A stretch of DNA of 64,000 bases, taken from contig NZ_CP086253.1 in assembly GCF_003382565.3 (NCBI RefSeq), positions 2,976,001 through 3,040,000 on the forward strand, in the 5' to 3' direction. This document shows positions 1-8,498 of the stretch, in pieces (position 1 is the stretch's first letter; every line of letters begins with the position of its first letter). The notes under the pieces are model-generated. The model was not told the DNA's origin. It worked only from the letters and a program-made list of their open reading frames with translations, and did no database searches. The translations under genes were made by a program, and so were the position numbers. This DNA comes from Pectobacterium aquaticum. GTDB taxonomy: Bacteria > Pseudomonadota > Gammaproteobacteria > Enterobacterales > Enterobacteriaceae.

Positions 1-1
1 T

Positions 2-25
2 CCTATATAGGCAACATTATAGGTA
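2..25. promoter_or_regulatory. Possible HipB operator upstream of the hip operon
   Basis: A perfect 10-bp palindrome CCTATATAGG lies at 2-11, and a second TATAGG half-site lies at 19-24, just before the hipB start codon at 31. HipB-type antitoxins usually repress their own operon through short inverted repeats around the promoter, so this is a plausible autoregulatory operator. The promoter itself probably extends off the left edge. Inference from position and symmetry only. Confidence 0.3.
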
Positions 26-30
26 AAACA

Positions 31-288
31 ATGAGCAATAGACTCGCGATAGGTAAAAAAATAGCCGATACGCGGAAAGAGATGGGAAAAACTCAGCAAC
101 AGATGGCCGATGCAACGGGTATTTTCAAAACCACGCTATCGAAGATAGAAAATGGCCGTTTCACCGGTTCCCTCGACATACTAGAGCGCTACCTTGATTC
201 TGTCGGGCTTCAACTTACCGTAGCACCAAAACAACATACCTTACCCAGATGGGACGAAATTGACGATTTATTCTCTGAGGACAAATGA
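31..288 (+). CDS. hipB: HipB-like XRE-family antitoxin / repressor
   Basis: This 85-aa protein is a single Cro/C1-type helix-turn-helix domain. Residues 8-60 give the five-helix pattern, with the turn and recognition helix around TQQQMADATGIFKTTLSKIE. It is followed by a short acidic tail (DEIDDLFSEDK). It overlaps the downstream HipA-like kinase gene by 4 bp (ATGA), the usual antitoxin-first layout. The known role of the family is to bind and neutralise HipA and to repress the operon. An AGG lies about 8 nt before the ATG. The assignment as HipB rests on the partner gene; alone it would only be called an XRE regulator. Confidence 0.8.
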   Translation: MSNRLAIGKKIADTRKEMGKTQQQMADATGIFKTTLSKIENGRFTGSLDILERYLDSVGLQLTVAPKQHTLPRWDEIDDLFSEDK

Positions 289-1499
289 TGGTTCTATCAT
301 CTCTGCCAGGAAAAGTTGATCGTCTGACCGTTTTTTCCAGTGAAGACGAAACTGGGATATTAACCCATGGTTCTGTTCATTATTATCAACCCACACAGGA
401 TAGACTCAATGTATCACTAACCATGACAGGAAATGGCATGGATGGTTACTCATCTGGCGCATTGCATCCCATATTTTCTCAAAATTTACCTGAAGGCTTT
501 AATCGCCGCTACATTTCTGAAAAACTGGCACGCTATGCCAACGTTAACGATATGTACCTTCTTGCTTTACAAGGCGATCGTGGGATTGGAATGCTAAACT
601 ACGCGGGTGAATTTACGCTCCCAGACGCTGAGCCAATCAGCCTGTCAGATATATTGACCTATCAGGGAACCGAACCCTTGTTTCCTCAATTGTTGGAAAA
701 ATATTATCTGCGCAACTCTCTGGCTGGTGTGCAACCCAAAGTCAGCATTTCAAAGACAGACCGAACCCTTGAACAGAAAGATTTGATCGTTAAGTCGTTC
801 GATGATGAATTTCCACTTTTGACCGTTAACGAGTTCGTCTGCATGGAGGCAGCAAAGTATTGCAGATTGAATGCTCCCCAAGTTTATTTATCAGAAAATC
901 TTGAAACCTTTGTTATCGAGCGTTTTGACAGACCGAATGGCAACGCTCTCGGCTATGAAGATTTTACGACGTTATTGAAAAAACCAAACACTCCTGATGC
1001 CAAATATACCGGTAGTTATGAAACGTTACTAAAAGCCACGTTGCTCTATACTGGCAGTCTTTCTGAAGTGGAAAAAATGTATCAATACATCGTATTTAAC
1101 TGCTTGATTGGGAACGGGGATGCTCATTTAAAAAACTTTGCGCTGCAATATACCCAGGACATGAAAAATATTTTTGTATCACCCATTTATGACGTCACGC
1201 ATACCCTCATCTATGATTCAATAGACAACAAAATGGCTTTAAAATTAGCCAACAGCAAAGTTTTCCCAGACAAAAACCATCTATTGGCATTAGCTGAATC
1301 TCAACACTTTAAGATTCGTGGCGCAAAGGAAATGATTGAATCAACGGCTGACGGAATTCTGGAATATATTGAGCAGTCATCTGAAATTTCACTATTTGAT
1401 GGTTTGAAAACGTCTATCGCACAATCTGTCTCGACTGTCATGACTACGCAATATGCTAACAAACCCTACCGCCATGACAGAAAATTGAAATTTGAGTAG
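285..1499 (+). CDS. hipA: HipA-like serine/threonine kinase toxin
   Basis: 404 aa, the usual length for full HipA proteins carrying both the N-terminal subdomain and the kinase fold. Visible motifs are the Gly-rich GVQPKVS loop (about residues 148-154), ERFDR (about 209-213), the catalytic NGDAHLKNFA segment (about 281-290), and the metal-binding PIYDVTHT segment (about 300-307). HipA kinases of E. coli phosphorylate glutamyl-tRNA synthetase and cause growth arrest; the target of this one cannot be read from sequence. The start ATG overlaps the hipB stop, and the next codon is also ATG, so initiation may be at 285 or 288. The kinase motifs look intact, so the toxin is probably functional. Confidence 0.85.
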   Translation: MMVLSSLPGKVDRLTVFSSEDETGILTHGSVHYYQPTQDRLNVSLTMTGNGMDGYSSGALHPIFSQNLPEGFNRRYISEKLARYANVNDMYLLALQGDRGIGMLNYAGEFTLPDAEPISLSDILTYQGTEPLFPQLLEKYYLRNSLAGVQPKVSISKTDRTLEQKDLIVKSFDDEFPLLTVNEFVCMEAAKYCRLNAPQVYLSENLETFVIERFDRPNGNALGYEDFTTLLKKPNTPDAKYTGSYETLLKATLLYTGSLSEVEKMYQYIVFNCLIGNGDAHLKNFALQYTQDMKNIFVSPIYDVTHTLIYDSIDNKMALKLANSKVFPDKNHLLALAESQHFKIRGAKEMIESTADGILEYIEQSSEISLFDGLKTSIAQSVSTVMTTQYANKPYRHDRKLKFE

Positions 1500-1514
1500 C
1501 TCTACGACACAATC

Positions 1515-1931
1515 ATGGCATCTTATCAAGAGGTAAACATCGCCAATATGAATGATGAGATCGTTTTGACACTGAAAAAACAGATGCCTGACATCAAGAT
1601 GATTTACCTCTTTGGTTCCCAGGCAACAGGCAATGCCAGAGCAGACAGCGACGTTGATATCGCAATCATGGCTACGAGAGCCTTGGATCCCGTTGAACGC
1701 TGGGAGCTCTCCCACCAGTTAGCAAAAGCAGTAGGTCATGATGTCGATCTTATCGATTTATTGCAGGCCTCGACGGTATTAAAAATGGAGATCGTTCGTA
1801 ACGGCAAGCTACTTTACGATGCGGAAGCAACGGCGGGAGAATTTGAAATGACAACACTTTCAATGTACCAGCATCTGCAAAGAGAGCGTGCGGATATCAT
1901 TCATAGCTTTAATCAGGATCTAAAAGCATGA
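1515..1931 (+). CDS. mntA: MntA-type nucleotidyltransferase antitoxin
   Basis: 138-aa minimal nucleotidyltransferase. The active-site signature GSxAxGxxxxxSDxD is present as GSQATGNARADSDVD (about residues 35-49), with a third acidic position probably in HDVDLIDL (about 75-82). In the type VII HepT-MntA toxin-antitoxin system, MntA AMPylates the HEPN toxin HepT and so inactivates it. Here the stop codon overlaps an ATG (ATGA at 1928) that begins a HepT-like reading frame, but that frame is broken after eight codons, leaving MntA an orphan. An internal ATG at 1548 is an alternative start, closer to the usual N-terminus of the family. Confidence 0.8.
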   Translation: MASYQEVNIANMNDEIVLTLKKQMPDIKMIYLFGSQATGNARADSDVDIAIMATRALDPVERWELSHQLAKAVGHDVDLIDLLQASTVLKMEIVRNGKLLYDAEATAGEFEMTTLSMYQHLQRERADIIHSFNQDLKA

Positions 1932-1951
1932 CAGATATCTTACTCAACAAA
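1928..1951 (+). pseudogene. hepT: 5' stub of a HepT toxin gene
   Basis: The ATG overlapping the mntA stop opens a frame reading MTDILLNK, which matches the usual start of HepT toxins (HEPN-domain partners of MntA). After codon 8 the sequence runs straight into the inverted repeat that terminates the convergent dcuC gene. The frame carries on through terminator and dcuC 3' DNA without any HEPN R-x4-6-H motif. I infer that the toxin gene was deleted at this junction while the antitoxin remained. Confidence 0.6.
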
Positions 1952-1989
1952 AGCAGCACCTTTAGAGCACGTAGCTTAAAGGTGCTGCT
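1944..1989 (-). terminator. Rho-independent terminator of dcuC
   Basis: A 12-bp perfect inverted repeat, AGCAGCACCTTT (1952-1963) with AAAGGTGCTGCT (1978-1989). On the minus strand it is followed by TTTTGTTG. It lies 20 bp beyond the dcuC stop codon. Confidence 0.85.
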
Positions 1990-2008
1990 GTTTACCTCAT
2001 TTCGATTA

Positions 2009-3361
2009 TCAGGCTGGCACCATAATTTCGGTAGCAATCACCACCACAATCAGCCCAACTAAAACCGGAACCGATGTGCGCTTCACCACCTCGAACGGCG
2101 ATATTTTCGCCATCCCGGCAACGGCAACGACTACGCCGGATACCGGAGAAATGGTACGGCCCAAGTTGGAAGCCTGAAGCATCGGAATCGCTAGATAGGC
2201 AGGGTTGATGCCCATTTGTGACGCCAGCTTTGGAATCAGCTCAACAAACGCATAGAACGGCGCATTGCCCGAGCCCGTTGTCATCGCAGCCAACATCGTG
2301 ATCGCAACCAGCACCAGCATAATCACCAACCCACCGCTGCCAAATGACTGTGCCAGGCCAATCAGGCCGCTGATAAAACCAATTGTGCCAAGCCCCTGGG
2401 CAAAGACACCAGCGGCAACTAACAGGATAACGACGCTAGAGAAGGCATCGGCCATCCCACGGTAAGCCACATCCAACCCGTCAAACACTTTTTGCGCATT
2501 GAACGAACGGACAAATTCCAGCACCGCGGCCAGCACCATACAGATGACCAGTACAGTGATAATGTGGAGTTCCGGCCCCCATTTGCCATCAAACACCAGT
2601 ACACCCATGATCGGCGTAAACGGCAGAATGGCGTAAAAACGCGGGGCATCCGTCGTGATCTCGCTGACGTCCAGAATCTCATGGCTGACATTCGCTTTGT
2701 TATCCAGATAGCGCTGCCAGAAGAAATGCGCGACGGCCATGCACACGATCGCCATGATGGAAATAGGCAGCGTGGCTTTAAAGGCAAAATCCACTAACTT
2801 CATCTGCGATGCCTGTGCAGCAAGCACTACGTCGCCCGACGTCGGTGACAGGATCAACGCCACAGGGGAAGCGCAGATTGCGGCAGCGGCACCGCGACTG
2901 ATACCGACGTTCACCATGATGGGGAACAGGGTTGCCATCAACAGCACACCGAGTCCCGTGGCCGATGACACCGCCAGCGACATTAGACAGGCGACAAAAT
3001 AGGCCGCGATCATCAGTAAGTAAGGTGAGTTAATCATTTTCAGCGGGCGAGAAACCAGCTTCACGACAACATCATTGGCACCGATGTGCGTCATATAAGC
3101 CGCAAATCCACACAGCACCATAATCATCATGCCGAGATCACCACCGCGGCTCATCAGCAAAATTTTTACGTATTCAACAATATCCGTTGCGTTCCAGCCC
3201 GTCGCCTTCGCACTGGCTGGTAATACGTTTTTCCCCAGCATGGCACTGATTGCCAAAAGTAAGAGGCCGCCCACCAGCAACACGCCAGTCGCGGAGTACC
3301 CTTTTATAATGTAACGACCAACCAGAATCGTTACAGCAACACCAATCAAAAGTTCGAGCAT
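2009..3361 (-). CDS. dcuC: Anaerobic C4-dicarboxylate transporter DcuC
   Basis: 450 aa, close to E. coli DcuC (461). It is highly hydrophobic with about 10-12 predicted membrane spans along the whole chain. The sequence resembles DcuC throughout, including the SSATGLGVLL and TTGSGNAPFYAFVELIPK segments. The family moves C4-dicarboxylates across the inner membrane, and DcuC acts mainly in succinate efflux during fermentation. The gene is monocistronic, with its own terminator at 1944-1989 and about 240 bp of promoter DNA before the ERIC element. No convincing FNR box was found upstream. Confidence 0.88.
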   Translation of the reverse strand: MLELLIGVAVTILVGRYIIKGYSATGVLLVGGLLLLAISAMLGKNVLPASAKATGWNATDIVEYVKILLMSRGGDLGMMIMVLCGFAAYMTHIGANDVVVKLVSRPLKMINSPYLLMIAAYFVACLMSLAVSSATGLGVLLMATLFPIMVNVGISRGAAAAICASPVALILSPTSGDVVLAAQASQMKLVDFAFKATLPISIMAIVCMAVAHFFWQRYLDNKANVSHEILDVSEITTDAPRFYAILPFTPIMGVLVFDGKWGPELHIITVLVICMVLAAVLEFVRSFNAQKVFDGLDVAYRGMADAFSSVVILLVAAGVFAQGLGTIGFISGLIGLAQSFGSGGLVIMLVLVAITMLAAMTTGSGNAPFYAFVELIPKLASQMGINPAYLAIPMLQASNLGRTISPVSGVVVAVAGMAKISPFEVVKRTSVPVLVGLIVVVIATEIMVPA

Positions 3362-3599
3362 AGTGGGTTTCGATACCTGAGTAATAAATTATCTGACAGA
3401 CATTCCTCGGCAGCGGAATAGCGCCGCACCGAAAACAGGGAGCGAAGTTTACTGCTTTAGAAAATAAAAAAAGAGAAAAATATTAACATTCGGCGTTAAA
3501 AAAGAGACACGGAGCACATAGTCAGTCTGGAGGATGATAAACAGAAGGAAAACGTTGGCGAGAAGCTGCCGATTTACTGACAGGAATCAGCAAACCGGC
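3362..3599. other. Gene-free region upstream of dcuC
   Basis: Holds the minus-strand dcuC promoter region and no credible gene. An A-rich tract lies at about 3460-3505. I see no clear operator. It is bounded on the right by the ERIC element at 3600-3726, so the whole gap between dcuC and asmA (3362-3745) is accounted for. Confidence 0.5.
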
Positions 3600-3726
<127 letters not shown>

Positions 3727-3745
3727 AAACGGAGTATTTAGAAAA

Positions 3746-5581
3746 TTAAAGACGATCGAGGAGTTGCTTCAGGTCTTTACCCTTTTGGCTTTGCTGGTTT
3801 TGGCTGGCCCAATCATTCAGGCGTTTTTTCAATTCGTCCTGCAAGCGCTTACGCAGCAGTTGATCCACCTGCAATTGGTAATTCAATTTATCCCACTCGC
3901 CATAGATGCGTAACGGGATCGCCGTGTTTTTCAACACGCTGACCAGTTGCTCATCCCCCTGCCACCCTTGCGTGATAGAGACATTCAAATTCACGCCACA
4001 CGTCTGGGCTGGCAAATCGAATTGGCCAACACCGGTTAGCGACAGCAGCTCTGAGCGGCCCGAGAGATCGGTAAGACGTAGCTTACCCGCATTCAGTTGT
4101 ACTTTCCCGGTCAGCTGTTGTAGCTCGGTGTAACGCTCGTAACGCTCTTGACCTCGCACGTTTCCGTTGCTACGCGCCACGGCCATCTGCACCATTTGCT
4201 GGATATTCAAACCCTGTAGACGAACATTATTACCTTGCAGCGTCGCTGTCCCCTGCCACTGCTGGAACAACGCAGGTAGTGCAAAGCTATTGCCGCTGAA
4301 CTGCCCCACCATCGACAATTTCCCACTGACCGTCTCAGCGGGCAGCGCAAATGCGGACATCAACTGGGATAACTCAACATCCTTGAGGTCTGGCCGTAGC
4401 GTGATGTTGGTCGATAACTTCGTCACCACTTTACCGGGTAATGAGAAGTGTCCACCGCCCAGTTCACCGCTCAAGGTCGTCACATCCAGCAGCCCCGGAT
4501 GATTGTCTGCCCGTAGTGTAAATTGGCGAATATTAAGCCCACGATAGATCAGCGCCGCGGCCTGTAATGACAGACGCGCAGTGAATGTCTGTAAGCCGTC
4601 TTCTGGCTTGGCTAACCCGCTTTCATTTGAAATCACAGGGGCTGATGATTTAGCCAACACGGCAGCGGCATTGTTCTCTTTTACCGACGCGATCCCCAGC
4701 AGGGAATCCAAATCCAGCTTCTCAGACAACAGCTCCAATTCGTAATGGGGGATATCCCCCAGCGTCACGCTACCGGTGCCAGACAGTTGGCTATTATTGG
4801 TATTGAGTGAAAGCTGGCTAAACGTGATTTTTTCAGGCTGCTGTTGATAACTTGCCTGAACGCTACCCGTTCCACTGATACCGCTTGCCGGAATGCCTGC
4901 GCCCTGAAGCTGGTAATCTAGCTTGGTGATATTGGCATTGACCTGCTGGGGGAAATGCAGTAAATCGACATCTGCGGCAAGAGAGAAGGCAATATCGCGC
5001 TGATCGCGATTGATACGGCTTGATAATTCGATGCTGACCTGGCGGTCGCTGTTCTGCTCCATCGCAAGATTAATATCGCGAACATTAATCTGTTCGTTGT
5101 TGCTGCGTTGCAGAACCAATAGGCTATCGGCGACTTTGATCTTATCAATATCCAGCCGCCAGTGCCGTTCCTCAGATGGGGTCTGCGATCCTGCTGGGGC
5201 AATGGGCGCAGTGGTAGACTGTTTGGCTTCACTTTCCGGCGTCAGGCGAATAATGGCACCTTTCAGCATCACCTGTTTGACCGCGAGCTTGTGCGACAGC
5301 AGCGGCCACAGTTGCACATCAAGACGCATGTTCTCGGCGCTGACAATCGGCGCACGGGATCCCGGCGCGCTCAACGACATCCCGCCTGATAATATGCTCA
5401 GTTGCGGCCACACATGCCAACGCAGATCGCCATCCAGTTGAAGGCGATAGCCGCTACGTTCCTCAACTTGCTTCACCATGTAGGCGCGGAAGTCATTGGG
5501 ATTAACCAGTACGACCAAGGCCGTCATTCCTGCCACCAGCACCACAAGCAGAATTGCCAGCGTCGTCAGAAATCTTCTCAT
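3746..5581 (-). CDS. asmA: AsmA family outer-membrane assembly / lipid transport protein
   Basis: 611 aa (E. coli AsmA 617). An N-terminal membrane anchor (about residues 5-27) is followed by the conserved NPNDFRAYMVKQVEERSGY segment, and then a long periplasmic beta-rich chain with the AsmA C-terminal domain (LQGLNIQQMV..., about residues 440-590). AsmA-like proteins belong to the Vps13/bridge-like lipid-transfer superfamily and help keep outer-membrane lipid homeostasis. The gene lies just downstream of dcd on the same strand, the asmA-dcd-udk grouping also seen in E. coli. The N-terminus starts directly with the anchor, so the start is not in doubt. Confidence 0.92.
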   Translation of the reverse strand: MRRFLTTLAILLVVLVAGMTALVVLVNPNDFRAYMVKQVEERSGYRLQLDGDLRWHVWPQLSILSGGMSLSAPGSRAPIVSAENMRLDVQLWPLLSHKLAVKQVMLKGAIIRLTPESEAKQSTTAPIAPAGSQTPSEERHWRLDIDKIKVADSLLVLQRSNNEQINVRDINLAMEQNSDRQVSIELSSRINRDQRDIAFSLAADVDLLHFPQQVNANITKLDYQLQGAGIPASGISGTGSVQASYQQQPEKITFSQLSLNTNNSQLSGTGSVTLGDIPHYELELLSEKLDLDSLLGIASVKENNAAAVLAKSSAPVISNESGLAKPEDGLQTFTARLSLQAAALIYRGLNIRQFTLRADNHPGLLDVTTLSGELGGGHFSLPGKVVTKLSTNITLRPDLKDVELSQLMSAFALPAETVSGKLSMVGQFSGNSFALPALFQQWQGTATLQGNNVRLQGLNIQQMVQMAVARSNGNVRGQERYERYTELQQLTGKVQLNAGKLRLTDLSGRSELLSLTGVGQFDLPAQTCGVNLNVSITQGWQGDEQLVSVLKNTAIPLRIYGEWDKLNYQLQVDQLLRKRLQDELKKRLNDWASQNQQSQKGKDLKQLLDRL

Positions 5582-5644
5582 GCCATCCTCATTGTGAAAC
5601 GCACGGCTACCTGCTTTTTACCTTACAGGCCGACCGCCAGACGC

Positions 5645-6226
5645 TTAGTCTTTATCGATCCGGCTCGCTACCGCACCCTGTTGATCTTTATACTTGGCAT
5701 CCTGACGGCGGTTGTAAGGACGAGCCGCCGACCCGGAAAGTGGTTCAAAACTCAGAGCGCCAATCATCATGCCGGGGCGTAGTGCCAACGGCAACTTACC
5801 TGAATTATAGAACTCCAGCACAATTCTTCCTTGCCAACCTGGATCAATGCGGTGTGCGGTGACGTGAACCATCAATCCCAGACGGGCTAGCGAAGAGCGA
5901 CCATCCAGCCAGCCAACCACATTATCCGGCAGCGTAACGGATTCAAACGTCACTGCCAGCGCTAATTCTCCTGGGTGTAGGAAAAATGCCTCACCTTCTG
6001 GCAAATTGATTTCATCACTCATCACGCGATCCAGCGCCGCGCTGACTTCATCTTTCGGGCCACTTAAGTCAATGAAGGCCGCAGTGTGTCCGCGGAAGAC
6101 GCGAAACTGATTTCCCAAACGAACATCAACGGTCGCACCACTGATCCTCTCAGTAGGCGGACGGGGTGTAATCACCAGTCGGCCATCATCCAGCCAGGCT
6201 TCAATGTCACGGTCACACAGTCTCAT
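5645..6226 (-). CDS. dcd: dCTP deaminase
   Basis: 193 aa, the same length as E. coli Dcd. It converts dCTP to dUTP, the main source of dUMP for thymidylate synthesis. The family block GWLDGRSSLARLG (active-site Arg-Ser and neighbouring residues) and HRIDPGWQGRIVLEFYNSG, containing the catalytic Glu, are intact, as is the C-terminal GAVASRIDKD. I place the start at MRLCDRD (6226) rather than the in-frame ATG four codons earlier. GGAG lies 7-8 nt upstream of it, and the E. coli protein begins there. It lies between asmA and udk on one strand. Confidence 0.95.
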   Translation of the reverse strand: MRLCDRDIEAWLDDGRLVITPRPPTERISGATVDVRLGNQFRVFRGHTAAFIDLSGPKDEVSAALDRVMSDEINLPEGEAFFLHPGELALAVTFESVTLPDNVVGWLDGRSSLARLGLMVHVTAHRIDPGWQGRIVLEFYNSGKLPLALRPGMMIGALSFEPLSGSAARPYNRRQDAKYKDQQGAVASRIDKD

Positions 6227-6269
6227 CTTATTCTCCATTCGATGCCGGTATCTATCAGATAAACCTCAT

Positions 6270-6330
6270 CTACCCGTCATGCTGCTCGTTGCCCCGCGTT
6301 AGTGATGCTACGCGGGTTATTTAGGGTATC
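6270..6330 (+). repeat. Short palindromic element with ERIC-like ends
   Basis: A 61-bp palindrome between dcd and udk. Its ends (TACCCGTCAT and TTATTTAGGGTA) match the termini of the ERIC copies, but the interior is replaced by a short hairpin CCCGCG ... CGCGGG (6295-6316). It may be an internally deleted or miniature ERIC-derived element. It could also act as a hairpin on the udk transcript. Confidence 0.5.
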
Positions 6331-6332
6331 GA

Positions 6333-6974
6333 CTACTCAAAAAACTGGCTTATCTTGGCTTTCAAAATATCAATCGCAATACGGTTTTTCCCGCCGCGCG
6401 GCACGATAATGTCGGCATACTGCTTAGAGGGCTCAATAAATTGCAGGAACATCGGGCGCACGGTCTTCTGATACTGTTCCATCACGGAGTCCATTGAACG
6501 CCCACGCTCATTCACATCGCGACGCATACGGCGCAGCAGGCAAATATCCAGCGGTGTATCGACAAAAATAGAGAAATTCATCTCACTGCGCAGGCGCGCA
6601 TCCGTCAGCAGCAGGATACCTTCCAGGATAATGACCTTTTTCAGCTCGATATGCACGGTTTCCTGCTTGCGGGTGTGCTCAACATAGCTGTACTGCGGGA
6701 CTTCGATCGCCTGACCCGCTTTCAGCATCTGTAAATGCTTGAGTAGCAGACTATGATCCATCGAGCTCGGGTGGTCATAGTTAGTTTTTACCCGCTCTTC
6801 CATCGTCAGGTGGCTTTGATCTTTATAATAACTGTCTTCAGATATCACCCCGATATGCTGATCACCAACCTGATCGCGCAATTCTCGATACAAGGTGCTG
6901 GAAATAAGACTTTTACCCGAAGCGGATGCTCCTGAGATCCCGATGATGACACACTGGTGAGACTGATCAGTCAT
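6333..6974 (-). CDS. udk: Uridine/cytidine kinase
   Basis: 213 aa, identical in length to E. coli Udk. It phosphorylates uridine and cytidine to UMP and CMP in pyrimidine salvage. The P-loop GASASGKS is at residues 14-21, with the conserved EDSYYKDQSHL segment (about 46-56), the nucleoside-binding VPQYSYVEHTR region (about 95-105), and DTPLDICLLRRMRRDVNERGRS. The start is set at MTDQSHQ (6974); an in-frame ATG 23 codons upstream would add a segment absent from the family. Its 3' end is 3 bp from the palindrome at 6270-6330. Confidence 0.94.
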   Translation of the reverse strand: MTDQSHQCVIIGISGASASGKSLISSTLYRELRDQVGDQHIGVISEDSYYKDQSHLTMEERVKTNYDHPSSMDHSLLLKHLQMLKAGQAIEVPQYSYVEHTRKQETVHIELKKVIILEGILLLTDARLRSEMNFSIFVDTPLDICLLRRMRRDVNERGRSMDSVMEQYQKTVRPMFLQFIEPSKQYADIIVPRGGKNRIAIDILKAKISQFFE

Positions 6975-7121
6975 GGTATTAACGACCTGATTAACATAAA
7001 TAAAAGAGAGGGGAATGCGCCAACGAGCGCTTTGACGCGGCAATTATAGGGAGTTACCCCCCTTCACGCCACCCTTTCTGCGTATTGTGCCCGAGGGAAA
7101 TCGCATGCTGGCGCAGGATCA

Positions 7122-7144
7122 AGCCGGGGCAGAGCCCCCCGGCT
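7122..7144 (-). terminator. GC-rich hairpin downstream of apbC
   Basis: An 8-bp perfect stem AGCCGGGG / CCCCGGCT lies 21 bp past the apbC stop codon. There is no real U-tract after it on the minus strand, so it may be a weak terminator or an mRNA 3' end stabiliser. Confidence 0.45.
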
Positions 7145-7165
7145 GATTACTCTTTGGTGGAAGCG

Positions 7166-8275
7166 TTACAGCGCCCGGAAAGAAATCTCGCCTGGAATCG
7201 TGTCACCCTGCCAGTAGAGCTGAGCGGCAACCTGCCCCGCCAGTTCGCGGTACAGAGAAGTAAACTCGCTATCCGGCTGGCTGACCACCGTCGGCTCACC
7301 GCGGTCAAGGTCTTCACGCAGGGAGATATGCAGAGGAAGCTGACCTAACAGGGAACAGTGATATTTTTCCGCCAGCTTCTGCGCGCCGCCAGTGCCAAAG
7401 ATCGGCTCCAAATGACCGCAGTTGCTACAGATATGTACGCTCATATTTTCAACGATGCCCAGCACTGGCACGCTGACTTTTTCAAACATCGCAATGCCCT
7501 TCATGGCATCCATTAGCGCGATATCCTGTGGCGTCGTCACGACGACCGCACCAGTGACAGGAATACTCTGCGCCAGCGTCAGTTGAATATCACCCGTACC
7601 CGGCGGCATATCTAATACCAGATAGTCCAAATCCGGCCAGAGTGTATCCTGCAGCAGTTGCAATAACGCTTTGCTGGCCATCGGCCCACGCCACACCATG
7701 GCGTTATCGTCCGTCACCAGATAACCAATCGAGTTGGTTGCCAGGCCGTGCGCGATAATCGGTGCCATATGTTGGCCATCTGGCGAGGTTGGGCGCTCAC
7801 TGGCCGAGCCCAGCATGGTCGGAATGGAAGGACCGTAGATATCGGCATCCAGAATGCCCACATTGGCACCTTCAGCCGCCAATGCCAGCGCCATGTTGAC
7901 CGCCGTACTGGATTTGCCGACGCCGCCTTTCCCGGAACTGACGGCAATGATGTTTTTCACGCCCTTCACGCCGGCCTGATCGTTAACCCGGCGCAGCGTC
8001 GCGATATCGTGCGTTAAACGCCATTCAACCGCCTTTGCGCCTGATAAACGTAACAACTCATCGCTAACCGTTTCCTTTAATACAGCTAAACCGCTCAGCC
8101 AGACAAACGGCATCGTCAGGTCGATATGCAATACGTTGTCGAGCTGCGCACAATGGCGCAGTGCATTCAGTGTCGTCAGGTTATTTTTCAGTGTCGGGTG
8201 CTGAAAAGTAGATAAAACCCCGGTGACCATCGCACGTAGTGCTTCAGGGCGTTGTTCGGGGACTGTCGCGTTCAT
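7166..8275 (-). CDS. apbC: Iron-sulfur cluster carrier protein ApbC/Mrp
   Basis: 369 aa, matching E. coli Mrp/ApbC. It is a cytosolic P-loop ATPase that binds and hands over [4Fe-4S] clusters. An N-terminal DUF59/MIP18-like segment (about 1-95) precedes the deviant Walker A GKGGVGKSS (about residues 115-123). The Walker B-like LVLDMPPGTGD follows, and then the cluster-binding CSNCG pair (Cys-x2-Cys, about 283-286). It is divergent from metG across 223 bp, the same arrangement as in E. coli. Confidence 0.94.
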   Translation of the reverse strand: MNATVPEQRPEALRAMVTGVLSTFQHPTLKNNLTTLNALRHCAQLDNVLHIDLTMPFVWLSGLAVLKETVSDELLRLSGAKAVEWRLTHDIATLRRVNDQAGVKGVKNIIAVSSGKGGVGKSSTAVNMALALAAEGANVGILDADIYGPSIPTMLGSASERPTSPDGQHMAPIIAHGLATNSIGYLVTDDNAMVWRGPMASKALLQLLQDTLWPDLDYLVLDMPPGTGDIQLTLAQSIPVTGAVVVTTPQDIALMDAMKGIAMFEKVSVPVLGIVENMSVHICSNCGHLEPIFGTGGAQKLAEKYHCSLLGQLPLHISLREDLDRGEPTVVSQPDSEFTSLYRELAGQVAAQLYWQGDTIPGEISFRAL

Positions 8276-8498
8276 TCCGGCTCCTTGAAATTCTCATATT
8301 TGACCGTTGAGACCGTATATAGCATACCAGAGCGAGGGAAGCCTGACGCCCTTCGGCATCAAAAACGTGGAAACGCTACGCAAATAAAAATCTGCCATGG
8401 GGTTTCCTGCCGTTTTTACTCACGCCAGCGGTTTACGCAACAAGGCGCAATCGGTTAACATCGATCTCCCTCTATTCACAAAAGAAAGCAAGTTCCTC

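Noticed and set aside
5010..5862. Plus-strand open frames opposite asmA and dcd
   Set aside because: They lie antisense to well recognised genes and show no coding features.
6295..6330. Hairpin between dcd and udk as a simple terminator
   Set aside because: On the minus strand, the direction of udk and dcd, no T-tract follows the stem, and the flanks match ERIC ends. It is better explained as a repeat element.
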